DNA of 64,000 bases from Cunninghamia lanceolata. Lineage: Eukaryota > Streptophyta > Pinopsida > Cupressales > Cupressaceae. Within the stretch, counting starts at the first letter, position 1. The number at the start of each line of letters is the position of its first letter. Made by a program: the position numbers and the translations under genes. Below, one piece after another: positions 9,640 through 21,522 of the stretch. Under the pieces are notes generated by a model. The model was not told the origin of the DNA and searched no databases. It was given only the letters and a program-made list of their open reading frames with translations. The stretch is from the NCBI GenBank assembly GCA_027924645.1, contig BSBN01000297.1, forward strand, positions 5,580,001-5,644,000. Reading direction: 5' to 3'.

Positions 9640-12392
9640 CTAGTTCATCACCAGAGGGGCCATGACCCCTAACTTCTCCCTGAGATACTCAAAAGAGTCC
9701 TTGGGAAGAGGTTTAGTAAAGATATCTGCAATCTGATCCTTGGAGGGTACATACTCCAATCTGACTTCATCCTTGTTCACTTGTTCTCTCAGAAAGTGAA
9801 ACTTGATAGATATGTGCTTAGTCTTAAAATGCAATACCGGATTCTTAGAAATATTAATTGCACTTGAGTTATCACAGAAAATTGTGATAGGCTTCTCATA
9901 TTCAACTTTAATGTCTCTTAGCATTTGCTTCATCCATAAGATTTGAGTGCAACTACCTATTGCTGTAATGTATTCTACTTCAGTTGTAGACAAAGATATT
10001 GCCTCTTATTTCTTTCTTAGCCAAGAAACCAACCTTTTTCCCAAAAAGAATGCTCCTCCACTTGTACTCTTCCGGTCATCCACATCTCTTGCCCAATCTG
10101 CATCTATATAGGCATGAAGAGAGAAATCATGATCTCTAGGATACCATACACCATACTCAACTATCCCCTTTAGATATCTAAAAATCCTCTTCATTGCCAT
10201 AACATGATATTCTCTAGGATCGGCCTAAAATCTTGCCACAAGACCAACAACCTGCATTATATCTAGTCTAGTCTAAGTGAGATACAGTAGTCCTCCAATC
10301 ACTGATCTGTACTTGGTCTGATCTATCTTAGGAGAGTCATCATCTTTGCTCAACTTACATCCGGTTGCCATAGGAGTGTTCATTGGCTTTGAATCTTCCA
10401 TTTTGAATTTCCTCAACAATTCTTTCACATGCTTGGTCTGAGAGATAAACATACCTTTCTTTGTCTGAGTAATTTGCAGACCCAAGAAGAAATTCATTTT
10501 ACCAAGCATTGACATTTCAAACTCACTTTTCATTTGATTTGCAAAAGTTTTACACATACTATCTTTTCCTCCAAAGATGATATCATCAACAAAACAATCA
10601 AGATGTTTTCCTTATCTATTTGGAAATACAGATTACTATTACCAGTACCTTTGTTGAAACCAATCTACACAAGATGCTTATCCAACTTTTCATACCATGC
10701 TCTTGGGGCTTGCTTCAATCCATACAGTGCTTTCTTCAACTTGCAGACCATATCATCATGATCAAACAATTGAAATCCATCTGGTTGTTCAATGTATACT
10801 TCTTCTTCCAAATCACCATTTAGGAAGGCAGACTTGACATCCATCTAATATACCTTGAAGTCTTTGAAGGAAGAAAATGCAAGAAATAATTTGACTGCTT
10901 TAATTCTTGCCACCGGAGCAAAGGTTTCTTCAAAATCAATTCCTTCTATTTGAGAGTAGCCTTTTCAGACCAATCTAGCTTTGTTTCTGATTACTTCACC
11001 AACTTCATTTAGTTTGTTCTAGAAGACCCATTTGGTTCCAATCACATTCTTATTTCTAGGTCTGGGAACAAGATCCCAAGTGTGATTTTTCTTAATTTGC
11101 ATCAACTCTTCTTCCATTGCTTTGGTCTAGTTTTCATCATTGCAAGCTTCATTAATTGTCTTAGGTTCAATCTTTGAAATCAGATAGTATTCATTTGAAT
11201 CGTGAGCAATTCTCCTCCTTGTTTGTACCCCTTTGCTTTTGTCACCTATGATCTGATCTTCAGAATGGTTTAGAGTTACATACCTTGGAACTTTGGGAGT
11301 TTCTTACACTACTATTTCTTGATCAGGCTCATTCAAACCAGCCTCTTCTTCCTGATTTATTGGATTAGTCTGAATCTGATTTTCAGAGGAGGATTGAGCT
11401 TTTTGCACTAGAGAATCATTCTAATCATCTTAATCAAATTCATAAAACCTTGAGGGCTTCTCAACCCCTTCATCAACTTTCACATTTGTACTTTCTATCA
11501 TCTTTCTCAATCTCTTATTGTAACACCAGTATGCTTTGCTTTGAGTGGAGTAACCCAAGAAAATTCCTTCATCACTTATAGCATCAAACTTTCCTAGGTC
11601 TTCATCTCTTTTGATGTAACACTTGCTACCAAATACTCTAAAATATCTCATAGTAGGAGTTACACCAAACCAAAGTTCATAAGGAGTCTTACCAGTATTG
11701 CTTCTGATTTGAACTCGATTAAGAGTGTAGACTGCAGTGCTGACAGCTTCTCTCCAAAACATCTTAGGAACATTTGCTTCCATCATCATTGTCCTGGATG
11801 CTTCTTGAATGGTCCGGTTCTTTCTCTTAACTACTCCATTCTACTGTGGAGTCCTAGGGGCAGACAACTGTCTCTTTATACCATGCTTCTCACAAAAATC
11901 TATGAATTCACCAGATGTGAATTCACCACCTCTATCAGACCTTAGACATTTAAGTTTTAATCCAGTTTGATTCTCTACCATAGCTTTGAAGATTTTGAAC
12001 TTTTCAAGGGCTTCTGATTTCTCTTTTAGGAAAGTAACCCACATCATCTAGGAGTGATCATCAATCAGTAACATGAAATACCTATCACCTTGCATACTCT
12101 TGATTCTTGTCGGACCACAGAGATCAATATGGACTAATTCCAATAATCTGGTAGAGGACTAATCCTTACTTTTGAAAGAGACTCTGCTTTGTTTACCTAG
12201 CTGACATTCTTTACACAAACTATTTGTAGGTTTCACCAATTTTGGAAGATCTCTTACAGCCTGAGTATTTCTTATTTTGATGATGTCAAAATTCACACGA
12301 CACATCCTTCTATGCCATAACCAACTCTGATCAACTTGAACAAATAGACAACTTTTATTTGAACCAACTAGATGGAAGATATTACCTTTTGT
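9640..12392 (-). pseudogene. Copia G integrase, reverse transcriptase and RNase H (decayed)
   Basis: Read from 12392 leftward. The integrase core has LRSDRGGEF (second catalytic Asp, about 11925-11945), then the PQ-stop-NG break (TAG at 11841), then KTPYELWFGVTPTMRYFRVFGSKCY. RT follows in pieces: WVF/ARLV-type segments with stops (about 10860-11100), the catalytic box now FVDD (about 10570-10585), and MNFFLGLQITQTKKGMFISQ. RNase H has HAYIDADWARDVDDRKSTSG, LSTTEVEYI, the DNSSAI Asp and the ADIFTKPL end (9640-10200). Stops are mostly TAG/TAA at positions where relatives have Gln or Trp. The domain order (IN before RT) makes it copia. Confidence 0.85.
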
Positions 12393-13724
12393 TTAAGTAC
12401 CAGATGCAATCTCAGTTCTGGAGCTTTCAAAGATCCTGCATCTTCCATTCTTGAACTGGAGATCATAGCCTTTGTCCACCAACTGACCAACACTGAGAAG
12501 ATTGTGCTTCAATCCTTCAACATCTAGTACATTACCAGTTTTGCTCTTTCCATCAAAAGAAATAGTTCCCCTACCTCTGATTCTGCCAATAGAATTATCA
12601 CCAAACTTTACCATTCCTCCTTCATACCTGTCCAAATCCAAGAACTTGTTCTTGTCACCTGTCATGTGGTGAGAACATCCACTGTCAATAACCCAATCAT
12701 CCTTTTCTTCAACTTGGGTAGCCAAAGCTCTTTCCACAACCTTATGATTGACAGATTCAGAGGATATTGAATCTTCTTCCTTAATGGCAATAAACACCCA
12801 TTCATTTTCGAATTTGCTTCCTATTTCTGATTCATCATCTATTACTCCTTCATTATCATCTTCTTCATGAACATAATAATAGTTCTTTTGGAACCTTTGT
12901 CTATTAGCATTTGACCTTGCAGATCTTTCTGGACATCTTGAAGCTAAATGACCAATCTTATTGTAATTGAAGCATTTAAAGGGTAATTTTCCTTCATACT
13001 TACCAGATCCTCTTAGCAGTCTGTTTGCAATGAGGGCTTCAAGATGAGCTGTTTCTGCTTCTTCCTCTTCCATGTCTTTCCTTGCTTGATCATACCATGA
13101 CAGCTTCCTTGAAGAGTTTTCTCCTTGATCAAATCTTTGTTTGCCTTTCACATAGGTATTGGCTTTGAATGTAGATTCAGTCTTGGGGTGATCATCTACA
13201 AACTCAGTCATTTCAAATGCAGCCAGTTTGCCAGCCAATTGCTCTCTTGTGATAGTTGTATGGGCTCTGAATTCATCAATGGTAGCAACCTTGGTTTTGT
13301 AGGCAGCAGGATGGGATCTGAGAATTTTGCAAACAATTTCATTTTCATCTAGAACTCCACCAGCATTCCTGATTCCACACACCAGCTCATTCACTCTTGG
13401 CATAAAGGTAGTGATATTTTCGTCATCTCTCATCTTCAATCTTTCAAATTTCCCTTTCAGACTTTGCAACCTTGCACTCTTGACAAAATCATCTCCTTCA
13501 TGCAGAAGTTCCAGTTTAACCCATACTTCATATGCAGTTGGTAGGTCAATAACATTTGAGAGCTCTGAATCATTCAATGCGCTTAGAAGAGCTTCTTTGG
13601 TCCGCAAATTGTTTTCAACATCTGTGATTTCATTCAGAGTTATCAGACCACCCTGTGGAGGTACATAAGCCTTTGTGATCATGCACAAGTATGCCTTTCC
13701 CATACACTCCAAGTGACATTTCAT
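12393..13724 (-). pseudogene. Copia G gag-protease, long open frame
   Basis: 443-codon open frame. It begins inside Gag (CHLECMGKAYLCM). A frame change upstream (about 13725-13795) separates it from the probable original start, so it is 5'-truncated in reading terms. Gag core 1-190 (YEVWVKLELLHEGDDFVKSARLQSLKGKFERLKM). Zinc knuckle CFNYNKIGHLASRC with the second Cys changed to Tyr. Acidic linker. Protease active site WVIDSGCSHHMTGDKNKF, then LKHNLLSVGQLVDKGY, the usual copia PR/GAG-pre-IN border. It ends at TAG/TAA in the SGT region. It supplies capsid and protease in a working copy; the Tyr in the knuckle and the broken start argue against function here. Confidence 0.85.
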
Positions 13725-13831
13725 GCAACCTTTCTAGAGTGAGAAATTGTTTCCATCTTATATGACTATCCTTCTTATATGACGACATCCTGGATCTCCT
13801 CAAGTGGTTAAGCTCCTTTCAGAGGAACTTG

Positions 13832-13843
13832 GCTCTGATACCA
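13832..13843 (-). other. Primer binding site of copia G (initiator-Met tRNA)
   Basis: TGGTATCAGAGC on the minus strand, two bases from the inner edge of the 5' LTR (13846). Perfect match to the usual plant copia primer site. Confidence 0.95.
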
Positions 13844-13845
13844 AT

Positions 13846-15069
13846 TGTTAGATCTAGGGCATACAACTGAGAGGGGGGGTGAATCAGTTGTACAAAAACT
13901 TGCTTCTATTTCAATCACTTGATTCTACTTTGTTAGTTAACAGCATATCAATTAATCATTCATGAAAGCAGAAAGCATAAACACTGGAGTAGATAACCAT
14001 GGGGTGATTAACCCAAGGATTATTCTTTGTTAGAAGAATAAGAAAAATGAATGGCACTTGCCAGTTAGGGCTCACTGCCCAAGCACACTGCTCACAAGGA
14101 GGCACACTGCCTACAAAGAGACACACTGTCTACAAGATCATAAGTATCACAAACTTGAACTAGAGAATGACATCTTCACCATGTCTGGATCAATTCCATT
14201 TAAGCACGAGTCACACCTCCTCTGCCTTTCACTCTTTTGCTATACCACACTCATCTGCTCCACACCACACATCAAAATGAATTCACAAACCTTCATTTAT
14301 ACAAGGCATTAACTTAGGAACAATCATCTAAGTCGGCAATCATCCATAAGAACATCTGCAAGTTGGCAATCATCCACAAGAACATTCGCAAGATAAATAA
14401 CACATCTGGTCGGCCAACCTGAACAAGAACATCTTCATCCAGAAGTATATCTTCAATTTTGGGTTCTAACACTAATGCGGATCAACAACACAATCTCAAA
14501 ATGATCCAAGAACCTTCACAAGCTTGCCTGAAAGACCAAGTACATCCGCACTTCCTCTACTCACTGGAATCTCTTCTCTTCCTCATCCAGAACTTCAAGA
14601 ACACAGTCTACCGCCACTATCATTCTGCAAGAGGTGCTTCTGAACCTCCAAACCATGAACAAATCAAGATGACACATCACAAGGACATCCCAAACACTCC
14701 ATCCAATCTGCAAGATAAGACAATGCACTTCTGGATCTCACCGGACCTCTTTGTAACACTGTCACTCCAGAGCATCTCCCGGAACTAATTCTACTTAACC
14801 AATCACAACTACTTCATATCTTCATTTGAACCTCTGAAATCTTAACTGGAGCATCTCAAGACTCATATCTACAAACCCTTTAATCTGCATCCTCTGATCC
14901 TCAACCTATTGAGTGCTTTTACCTTCTTCTCATCACTGTTCTTCACTATTCCTGATTGAGACTAATTTTCTCAATATCCTCAACACATAGCTCATCCAGT
15001 CCTTCTTATCAATGCAATATGAGTATGTTGACATCAATGACAACATTGGTTAACCTCATACTTGCAACA
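13846..15069 (-). repeat. 5' LTR of copia G, with internal deletion
   Basis: 1224 bp, paired with 8065-9316. Compared with the 3' copy, about 57 bp are missing at 13995/13996, exactly over the conserved block, and a roughly 30-bp segment (GGCAATCATCCAYAAGAACA) is tandemly duplicated near 14335-14390. The element probably could not be transcribed normally from this LTR after the deletion, if the deletion happened in situ. Confidence 0.9.
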
Positions 15070-16595
15070 ACCCTAACCTGGTCCAGCTCTCGACCTCGAA
15101 GGCCCAGTGTCTGATGAGCCAATATGTGTATTGGCTCCAAAGCCAGCTGTCTATCTACCTCTACCTGAAGATCACTCCAATCCAATACGTGAGGCAAGTC
15201 AGATATATAATAACGTAAAACTAAAATATGAAAGACATCGTGGATACGAGACAGGCTAGGTGGCAAGGCTAAATGGTAGGCTACAAGTCCTATCCTCTCT
15301 AGAATCTCAAAAGTTCCTACAAACTGGGGTGCGAGCTTATAGCCTTTTTCGTAACAGATTGGACTCTTATGCGGTCACACTCTCGAGAATACCCTGTCAC
15401 CTACTGAAAAACTTTGATCTATCCTCTTTGCATCTGCATACTTCTTCTGTCTATCCTGAGCTTCTTGCAGTCTCTGTCTGATCAAAGTGACCTACTGTTC
15501 CATATCCTAGATTATTTTAGGACCAATGGCAACTCGGTCCTCTAACCGATCCCAACTCAAAGGCATTCTACAAGGTCTGCCCTATAAAGCCTGGTAAGGA
15601 GGCATACCCAACGAGCTGTGATGCCCATTATTGTAAGTGAACTCAACCAGATACATGTACTCCCATTTAGATTGATGATCCATAACATACATGCGCAGCA
15701 TATCCTCTAACACCTGATTAACTCTTTCTGTCTAGCCATCAGTCTCAGGATGGTAAGCGGAACTGAAGTTGAGCTGTGTGCCCAACACCTGATGTAAAGC
15801 TCTCCAAAATGAAGATGTGAAAATAGAGTCTCTATCAGATATGATGCGGTGAGGTACTCCATGAAGTCTGACAATCTGATCTAGAAACACTCTCGCCACT
15901 GATGGTGCATTGTACGTTGTGCGTACCGGTGAGAAATGCACCACCTTGGTCAACTTGTCAACTATCACCATGATGGCATCATGGTGTCGCGATGACATAG
16001 GTAGACCAACAATTAAGTCCATGGAAATGGTGTCCCATTTCCACTCAGGTATCTCATGTGGGTATAAGAGTCTTGCTGGATGCTGATGCTCGGCCTTGAC
16101 CCTCTGACACTCAAGGCATTGAGCAACCAACTCTGCAATATCACGTCTCATCTTAGCCCAATGGTATAACTGCCGCAAATCCACATGCATCTTCTTCACT
16201 CCTGGATGAGATGCAGAGGGTGCTCTATGAGCCTCAGAGAGTATCACTGCACGTAGATCACCCGCACGAGGTACATAGATGCATTGCTTATGTCTAAGTA
16301 ATCCATCTGACTCTAGGGAATATCCTACGAATTTACCCTTTAGGACCCTCTGATTCTGGATTTCCTGCTGCACCTCAAGAAACCACTTGTCCTCAGGCAG
16401 ATGTTGTAAAATACATTCTCTCAAATCCACTTTCAAAGTTAGAGTTAGGATCTCGTGGTGCCTTCGACTCAAAGTGTTGGTGACCACGTTCTCCTTTCCT
16501 TTGATGTAGTGGACATCAAAGTCGTACTCACATAAGAACTCCATCCAATGCCACTTGCGGGCATTCAAATTCAGTTGAGTGAAGATATACTGCAA
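15070..16595 (-). pseudogene. Gypsy A integrase (decayed)
   Basis: Minus strand. HHCC zinc-binding region AHRAPSASHPGVKKMH...CLECQRVKAEH (about 16080-16260). Catalytic core with Asp in SMDLIVGLP, Asp in IISDRDS and the third acidic residue in TERVNQ. The Gln codon preceding TERVNQ is TAG at 15732. Past it the frame carries several more TAG/TAA codons, but homology continues to YISDLPHVLDWSDLQVE and ends at the copia G insertion (15070). The last few residues are on the other side (7969-8064). The chromodomain-like tail points to a chromovirus, which in other plants targets chromatin. Role inferred from family. Confidence 0.85.
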
Positions 16596-16895
16596 GCTAT
16601 GATGATCTGAATGGATCTCAAAACGTCAGCCCAAAAGAAAGTGTCTCCAACGAATGAGAGCATGAATAACAACTGCTAGCTCTAGATTGTGAGTAGGGTA
16701 GTTTAGCTCATGTGTTTTAAGTTTTTGTGATTCATAAGAAATTGCTCTACCACCCTGCATAAGTATAGCTCCAAATCCCTCTAAAGATGCATCCATGCAA
16801 ACAACAAAATCTTCTGCCAGATCAGGAACAACTAATATGGGAGTGCTGGTAAGCCGTTCCTTAAGCATTCCAAAGGCCTTCTCACACTGCTCAGT
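16596..16895 (-). pseudogene. Gypsy A RNase H (decayed)
   Basis: Single RNase H domain of the ordinary gypsy type: VVCMDASLEGFGAILMQ (first catalytic Asp kept), LELAVVIHALIRWRHFLLG (Glu kept), then TGA in place of an Arg codon and FEIHSDHHSLQYIF (second Asp kept). The stop at 16626 and a TAG near 16898 break the frame. Unlike elements E and F there is no second, archaeal-type RNase H and no loss of catalytic residues. Confidence 0.8.
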
Positions 16896-18309
16896 CTAGG
16901 TGAATCCTTTCCCTTTTCGCAGAAGGGAAGTGATAGGATGATCTATTTTGGAGAAACCTTCGACAAACCTATGGTAATAACCAGCTAGTCCCATAAAGCT
17001 CCTTACTTCTGTAACACTGTTGGGTGCTGGCCAATCCTGAATTGCTCTGATCTTTGATGGATCTATGGAGATACCATCGCCTGATAATATATGACCCAAA
17101 TACTTCACCTTTGTCCTGAAGAAAGCACATTTCACTAGGTTGCCATATAGCTGATGCTCATGTAAACACTGCAATACCTGACACAAATGGTCCACATGTT
17201 CCTCCTCGGTCCATGAATAGATCAAAATGTCATCTAGGAAAATGATCACAAATTGATCTAGGTAAGTGCAGAATACTCCATTCATGAGACTCATGAACAT
17301 TGTAGGGGCGTTAGTTAATCCGAAAGGTACCACTATAAATTCATAATGGCCATATCTAGTTTGGAAAGCAGTTTTGTGAATATCTGTCTCTTTAATTCTC
17401 AATTGGTGATACCCAGATTTTAGATCAATCTTTGAAAACACTCTGGCTCCTTGCATTTGGTCAAAGAGATCGTCAATCCTCGGCAAAGGATATCGGTTCC
17501 TCACCGTCACTTTGTCCAACTACCTGTAGTCCATGCATAGCTGAATAGAACCATCCTTCTTCTTTATGAAGATAACCAGTGTACCCCATGGTGAAATGCT
17601 AGGTTGGATGTGTCCCTTCTCTAATAATTCTTCTAACTGCAGTTTAAGCTTTGTAAGCTCATGTGTAGTCATTCTATAAGGTGCACGAGATACTGGTTCT
17701 ACCCCTGGTACTAGATCGATGTGGAAATCAACTTCTCTATGTGGAGGCATACCAGGTAACTCTGGTGGAAAAATATCTGCAAATTCTCTCAGGATGGGGT
17801 GATCATCTAATGTAGTCTCAGGTTCATCTTCTGATCTATCACTGACTGTGATAGCAAACATCTGACAACCCTTCCGCATGCAACACTTAAGTTGCTGAGT
17901 AGATATCATTTGAGCAGTCATGGGCTTCTGTATGCCCACTATCTCGACTGGTGTGCCATGATCATCTGTGCAACTAATCGTCCTCTGGTGGCAATCTAGC
18001 TTGGCCCTATGAGCCGCAAGCCAGTCCATGCCAAGAACTATGGCGTAGGTTCCTAATGGCATCACCCTAAGATCCCATGTTGTAGTGAAAGAACCCAAGG
18101 AAACCTTACAATTTCTAACAATAGTATCAAATGACATCCTGGCCCCAGAGGCCAACTCGACCTCCCACCTAATGTCCTGCCTAGAAGCCACCAGCCTGCA
18201 ACATCCCACTAACGAAGTAGATATAAAGGAGTCAGTAGCTCTGGAGTCAAAAAGGATAGAGATGGGAGATTCTGCAATCATACCTATTGTCTCAATAACT
18301 GAATCCTAA
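16896..18309 (-). pseudogene. Gypsy A protease and reverse transcriptase (decayed)
   Basis: Protease-like segment 17900-18281: ILFDSRATDSFIS occupies the DSGAT active-site position but Gly is Arg (G-to-A), which should inactivate it; LGMDWLAAHRAKLDC is the flap/core end. RT from about 17700: SRAPYRMTTHEL, LVIFIKKKDGSIQLCMDYR, then TAG (17520) where relatives have Gln, then the palm [27 protein letters not shown] and the catalytic FLDD (about 17232-17243). The fingers-to-palm order and spacing are normal. It is disrupted by single stops rather than frameshifts. Confidence 0.85.
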
Positions 18310-19882
18310 AAATCAACTTGGCGGTTGTCAACCACTGCAAACATATGGTGGGATTTACCCACATCACCCACAGTCTGCTCGGAACCTCCTGCATGATGCT
18401 ATCCCCCTGCTGTAAAACCCTATGGGCACTCTCTAGCTATGTGTCTAGCTTCACCACAAGTATAACAAGGGCCCCTAACCTATACCTATACAGTCTGAGT
18501 CCTACTTGATTGCTGTTGTCCTGTTTTACTAGTAGACCCCTATGAACCCCTATAAGACTACTGCGGGCTCGTGGGTCCCGCAGGTGGTCCCTACTGTCTC
18601 TGATCTCTGTGCAGGCCCTACTACTACCAACCTCTATTATTTCCCCCATATGACTTCTATTGTGTTTTAGCTTTTTGTTGCTGCTGTGTCTGCTGTTGCT
18701 ATGGGGGCCTAGGTGGTAATGGTGCTGAACTGTATCCTCCTCTAGGGGGTGGTTGTGTTGGCCTACGGAAATTCTGTTGATGCTGTTGTTGACCCCGATC
18801 CTAGAGCTGAGGGTGAGAACTCTACCCCCGTCCCTGAATCTCCTTAGCAATATAAGCCTTCTCGGCAGCATCACTCAAAGTCTGGGGATCTGCCATCTGA
18901 ACAGGTCCTGCTATAATGTGGTTTAGACCTCTGATAAACTTATGCACCAAGAGTTTCTCATCATGGAGATACTCTGCATATCTGGATAACTCTGTAAACT
19001 TGCTCTCATACTGTGCCACTGAGAGTCCCCTCTACTGTAGTTCATGAAACTCGTCTATACGACGCTGTCTATAGTGGTTTGATAGATATCGTGCATTGAA
19101 GCGCTCAATAAAAGTCTCCCATGAGAGGGTATCTAAGGAAAGGTGGTGCTTGCACTCCTCATTGTGCCACCAATTAGTTGCTGCATCATGTAATAAGTGT
19201 ACTACCACACGGGCCTTCATGTTGCCTGTGTATGTACACAACACGAAGCACCTGTCCAAACTGATAAGCCAGGCCTCTGCCTCAGCTCCCTCTGTGGTTC
19301 CAATGAAAGTAGGAGGGTTCAACCTCAGTATATCCCTAATGGGATCTCATCTATCATTACACCCCCTCTATCATTACACCCCCTCTAAGGCTCATCCGTA
19401 TGATACTCATAAGGCCTAGGACCAAATTGCTCTATTCTCACTGTCTCGTCATGCCTGGCATGATGTGTGGGGCTCCTGCTATAGGCCCTGTCAGCCAAAC
19501 CAACCTCCTCTATATCAGGTAGCTCGACATAAGGCTCCACATGTGGTACCCTCTGCGGCTCTACGCAGGGTTCCATATGTGGCTCGACATAAGACTTAGC
19601 TCGTGGATCCATGCGTGGCTCCTCTTGCGGAACATCACGGGGCTCGTCATGTGGCTCTACACACGGCTCAACTATAGCTGGTGGAAGCCTATCTAAGATA
19701 GCCTATAAGGCCTATAATATCTATGGTCCCATATTAGGTGGGACTGGTGATGCGTGTGGTTCCTGGGGAACCAGTTGTGTCTATAGAACTAGCTGATCCG
19801 GTCCCACAGCTAAAGAATCAGTGTGCACCTTGGTGGCTAGAATGCGGTGAGACAGTGTTTGACGAACACGTCTGGGAGGCAT
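18310..19882 (-). pseudogene. Gypsy A gag (decayed)
   Basis: The start Met (MPPRRVRQTL) at 19882 lies 85 bp from the primer site. The N-terminal part has repeated VEPH/VEPY/DVPQEEP units (19385-19700). The retrotransposon-gag core is at 18822-19322 (LNPPTFIGTTEGAEAEAWL, FIERFNARYLSNHYR, MAQYESKFTELSRYAEYL). A Gln-rich linker with many TAG codons follows (18520-18830), then a zinc knuckle CYTCGEARHIARECP (about 18432-18475) that keeps its Cys and His residues. At least ten in-frame stops, mostly TAG in the Gln-rich linker. Confidence 0.8.
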
Positions 19883-19966
19883 CCTACAAGACGAGGAAAT
19901 CTCTAGGCAGTTTGGTCATGGAAGTGATAATGTGCCTAAACAAGCCCAGTGTTTTAAAACGACTGG

Positions 19967-19978
19967 GCTCTAATACCA
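19967..19978 (-). other. Primer binding site of gypsy A
   Basis: The minus strand reads TGGTATTAGAGC, one mismatch from the initiator-Met tRNA complement (C to T), two bases from the LTR edge at 19981. Confidence 0.85.
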
Positions 19979-19980
19979 AA

Positions 19981-20745
19981 TGTCATGCCCACATTTCACA
20001 TGCGTTCACAACACGCAAAACATGCATGTCATGTCTGCATATGACATGTAGACATGATACGAACTATCAATTTTTCTTTGCTACTTAAAATTTTCCCCCT
20101 CGCACGCATAAGCGTGCTCAATTGTGTATGTTAAAGTCGTCAACGTCACTATTGCTAACAGAGTAATCTTCTCACGTGTGCATGTTGATATCTATCTCTA
20201 AGTTTATGGCGGTTAAATTTGCAACATGTAGAATTCCCTTGGTAGGTGGCTGACCTTTAATTGGTTATCTCAATTCATTTCAATACTGGTTTGCATTTCT
20301 ACTTTTATTACATTCCATCGTTTATTTAATCTATTCATCTAATTAATTTTTTAACATTTCTTAGTCTACCATTTGGACTATTAATTTAACTTGAAATCAC
20401 AGTTTCTTTTACGAATCGATCTGTTGAATACTAAATAATAAATGTCAAAATTGGTTGTCTCATCTTTTCTTTAAATAAATATTTAAATATATATATATAT
20501 ATTTAAATATTTTATTTTTCTTTTAATATATTTATATATTTTTTTTTATTTCTTATATTTTCAAATTTCCCTCTCACTATTTGTTTAAATGAAAATAGTG
20601 CAATGATTAAATAAAAATTCCCATATCTAAAAACTATACCCTTATATATATTTATTTATATACATATTTGAATATATAGTTATATGAATAAATGAATTTT
20701 TTTTTTATAAGTGAGTGTATTCACACCTCACTATCCACTAAATTG

Positions 20746-20794
<49 letters not shown>

Positions 20795-21522
20795 CATTGC
20801 TAAATTATTATTTTAAATTTATACCCACCCAAATAACAAAGTGCTTGTTATAAAATAAACCACATGCCTTTGAAATCAATTAACCCTAGCTTCCCTCAAG
20901 CAATAAGTTCTTGTTATACATATGATAACCTGTAGGGTTTCTACCCTAACTTTTATTGTTTCCTGCAGGGTCTGGATGGGCGACGGTTGCGAAGTAGATC
21001 ACAGGTGAATGGAGAGGGGCAGAGATGTAGGATGTGTGGTGGGGAGAGCTACAGTGGGTGGCGGTGAGGAGGCCGATGCAAGTGTCGACGTCGAGTTCGG
21101 TGGGGAGGTGTGGCGAAGGCAGCGGGGTTGGGGTTTCGGCCGCAGCAGAGGTAGAGGGGTTGCGGGTCCGCAGAGCGTAGGGGAAGGATTAGCCCATAGG
21201 GCTTATGGTGTTGGGGATGTGGGGAGGGGTAGAGCCCCACCCACATCCCACTTCGTGGGTGTGGGTGGGGCTCCGCCCCTCCCCACACCATTCTTTTGTA
21301 TATGTTCGGTGGGGGTTAAACCCCCCACCATACTTCAAGTTAACTTTCAACTATACATTAAAATTTGCGAACTCTCTTTCCATTTCATTCGTTATTTCGT
21401 GATTTCTTTAAAATAAAAATTAGATTATATATATATATATATATGTATGTATATATACATATCTATATATATCTACAATAAGAACTTGATTTTAATTGCA
21501 ATAAAACAATTATATATATATC
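19981..21522 (-). repeat. 5' LTR of gypsy A, truncated at its outer side
   Basis: Starts TGTCATGCCC and aligns to 2299-3955 with many point differences and microsatellite length changes. It includes the GC-rich island (20968-21350) and hairpin (21219-21286). Similarity stops in the CAATTATATATATAT tract at about 21520, whereas the other LTR continues for about 4 kb. The missing outer part was displaced by the copia B insertion or deleted; the site is blurred by the microsatellite. Confidence 0.85.

Larger units (their letters stand above)
8065..15069 (-). mobile_element. Copia element G, complete but decayed, minus strand
   Basis: 7005-bp Ty1/copia element bounded by LTRs of 1252 bp (3', left) and 1224 bp (5', right), both TGTTAGATCTAG...CTTGCAACA, flanked by the 5-bp duplication ACCCT (8060-8064 and 15070-15074). 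Order on the minus strand: LTR, Met-tRNA PBS, gag-protease, integrase, RT, RNase H, polypurine tract, LTR. It is inserted in the integrase tail of gypsy A. Several stops and frameshifts disable pol. Confidence 0.95.
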
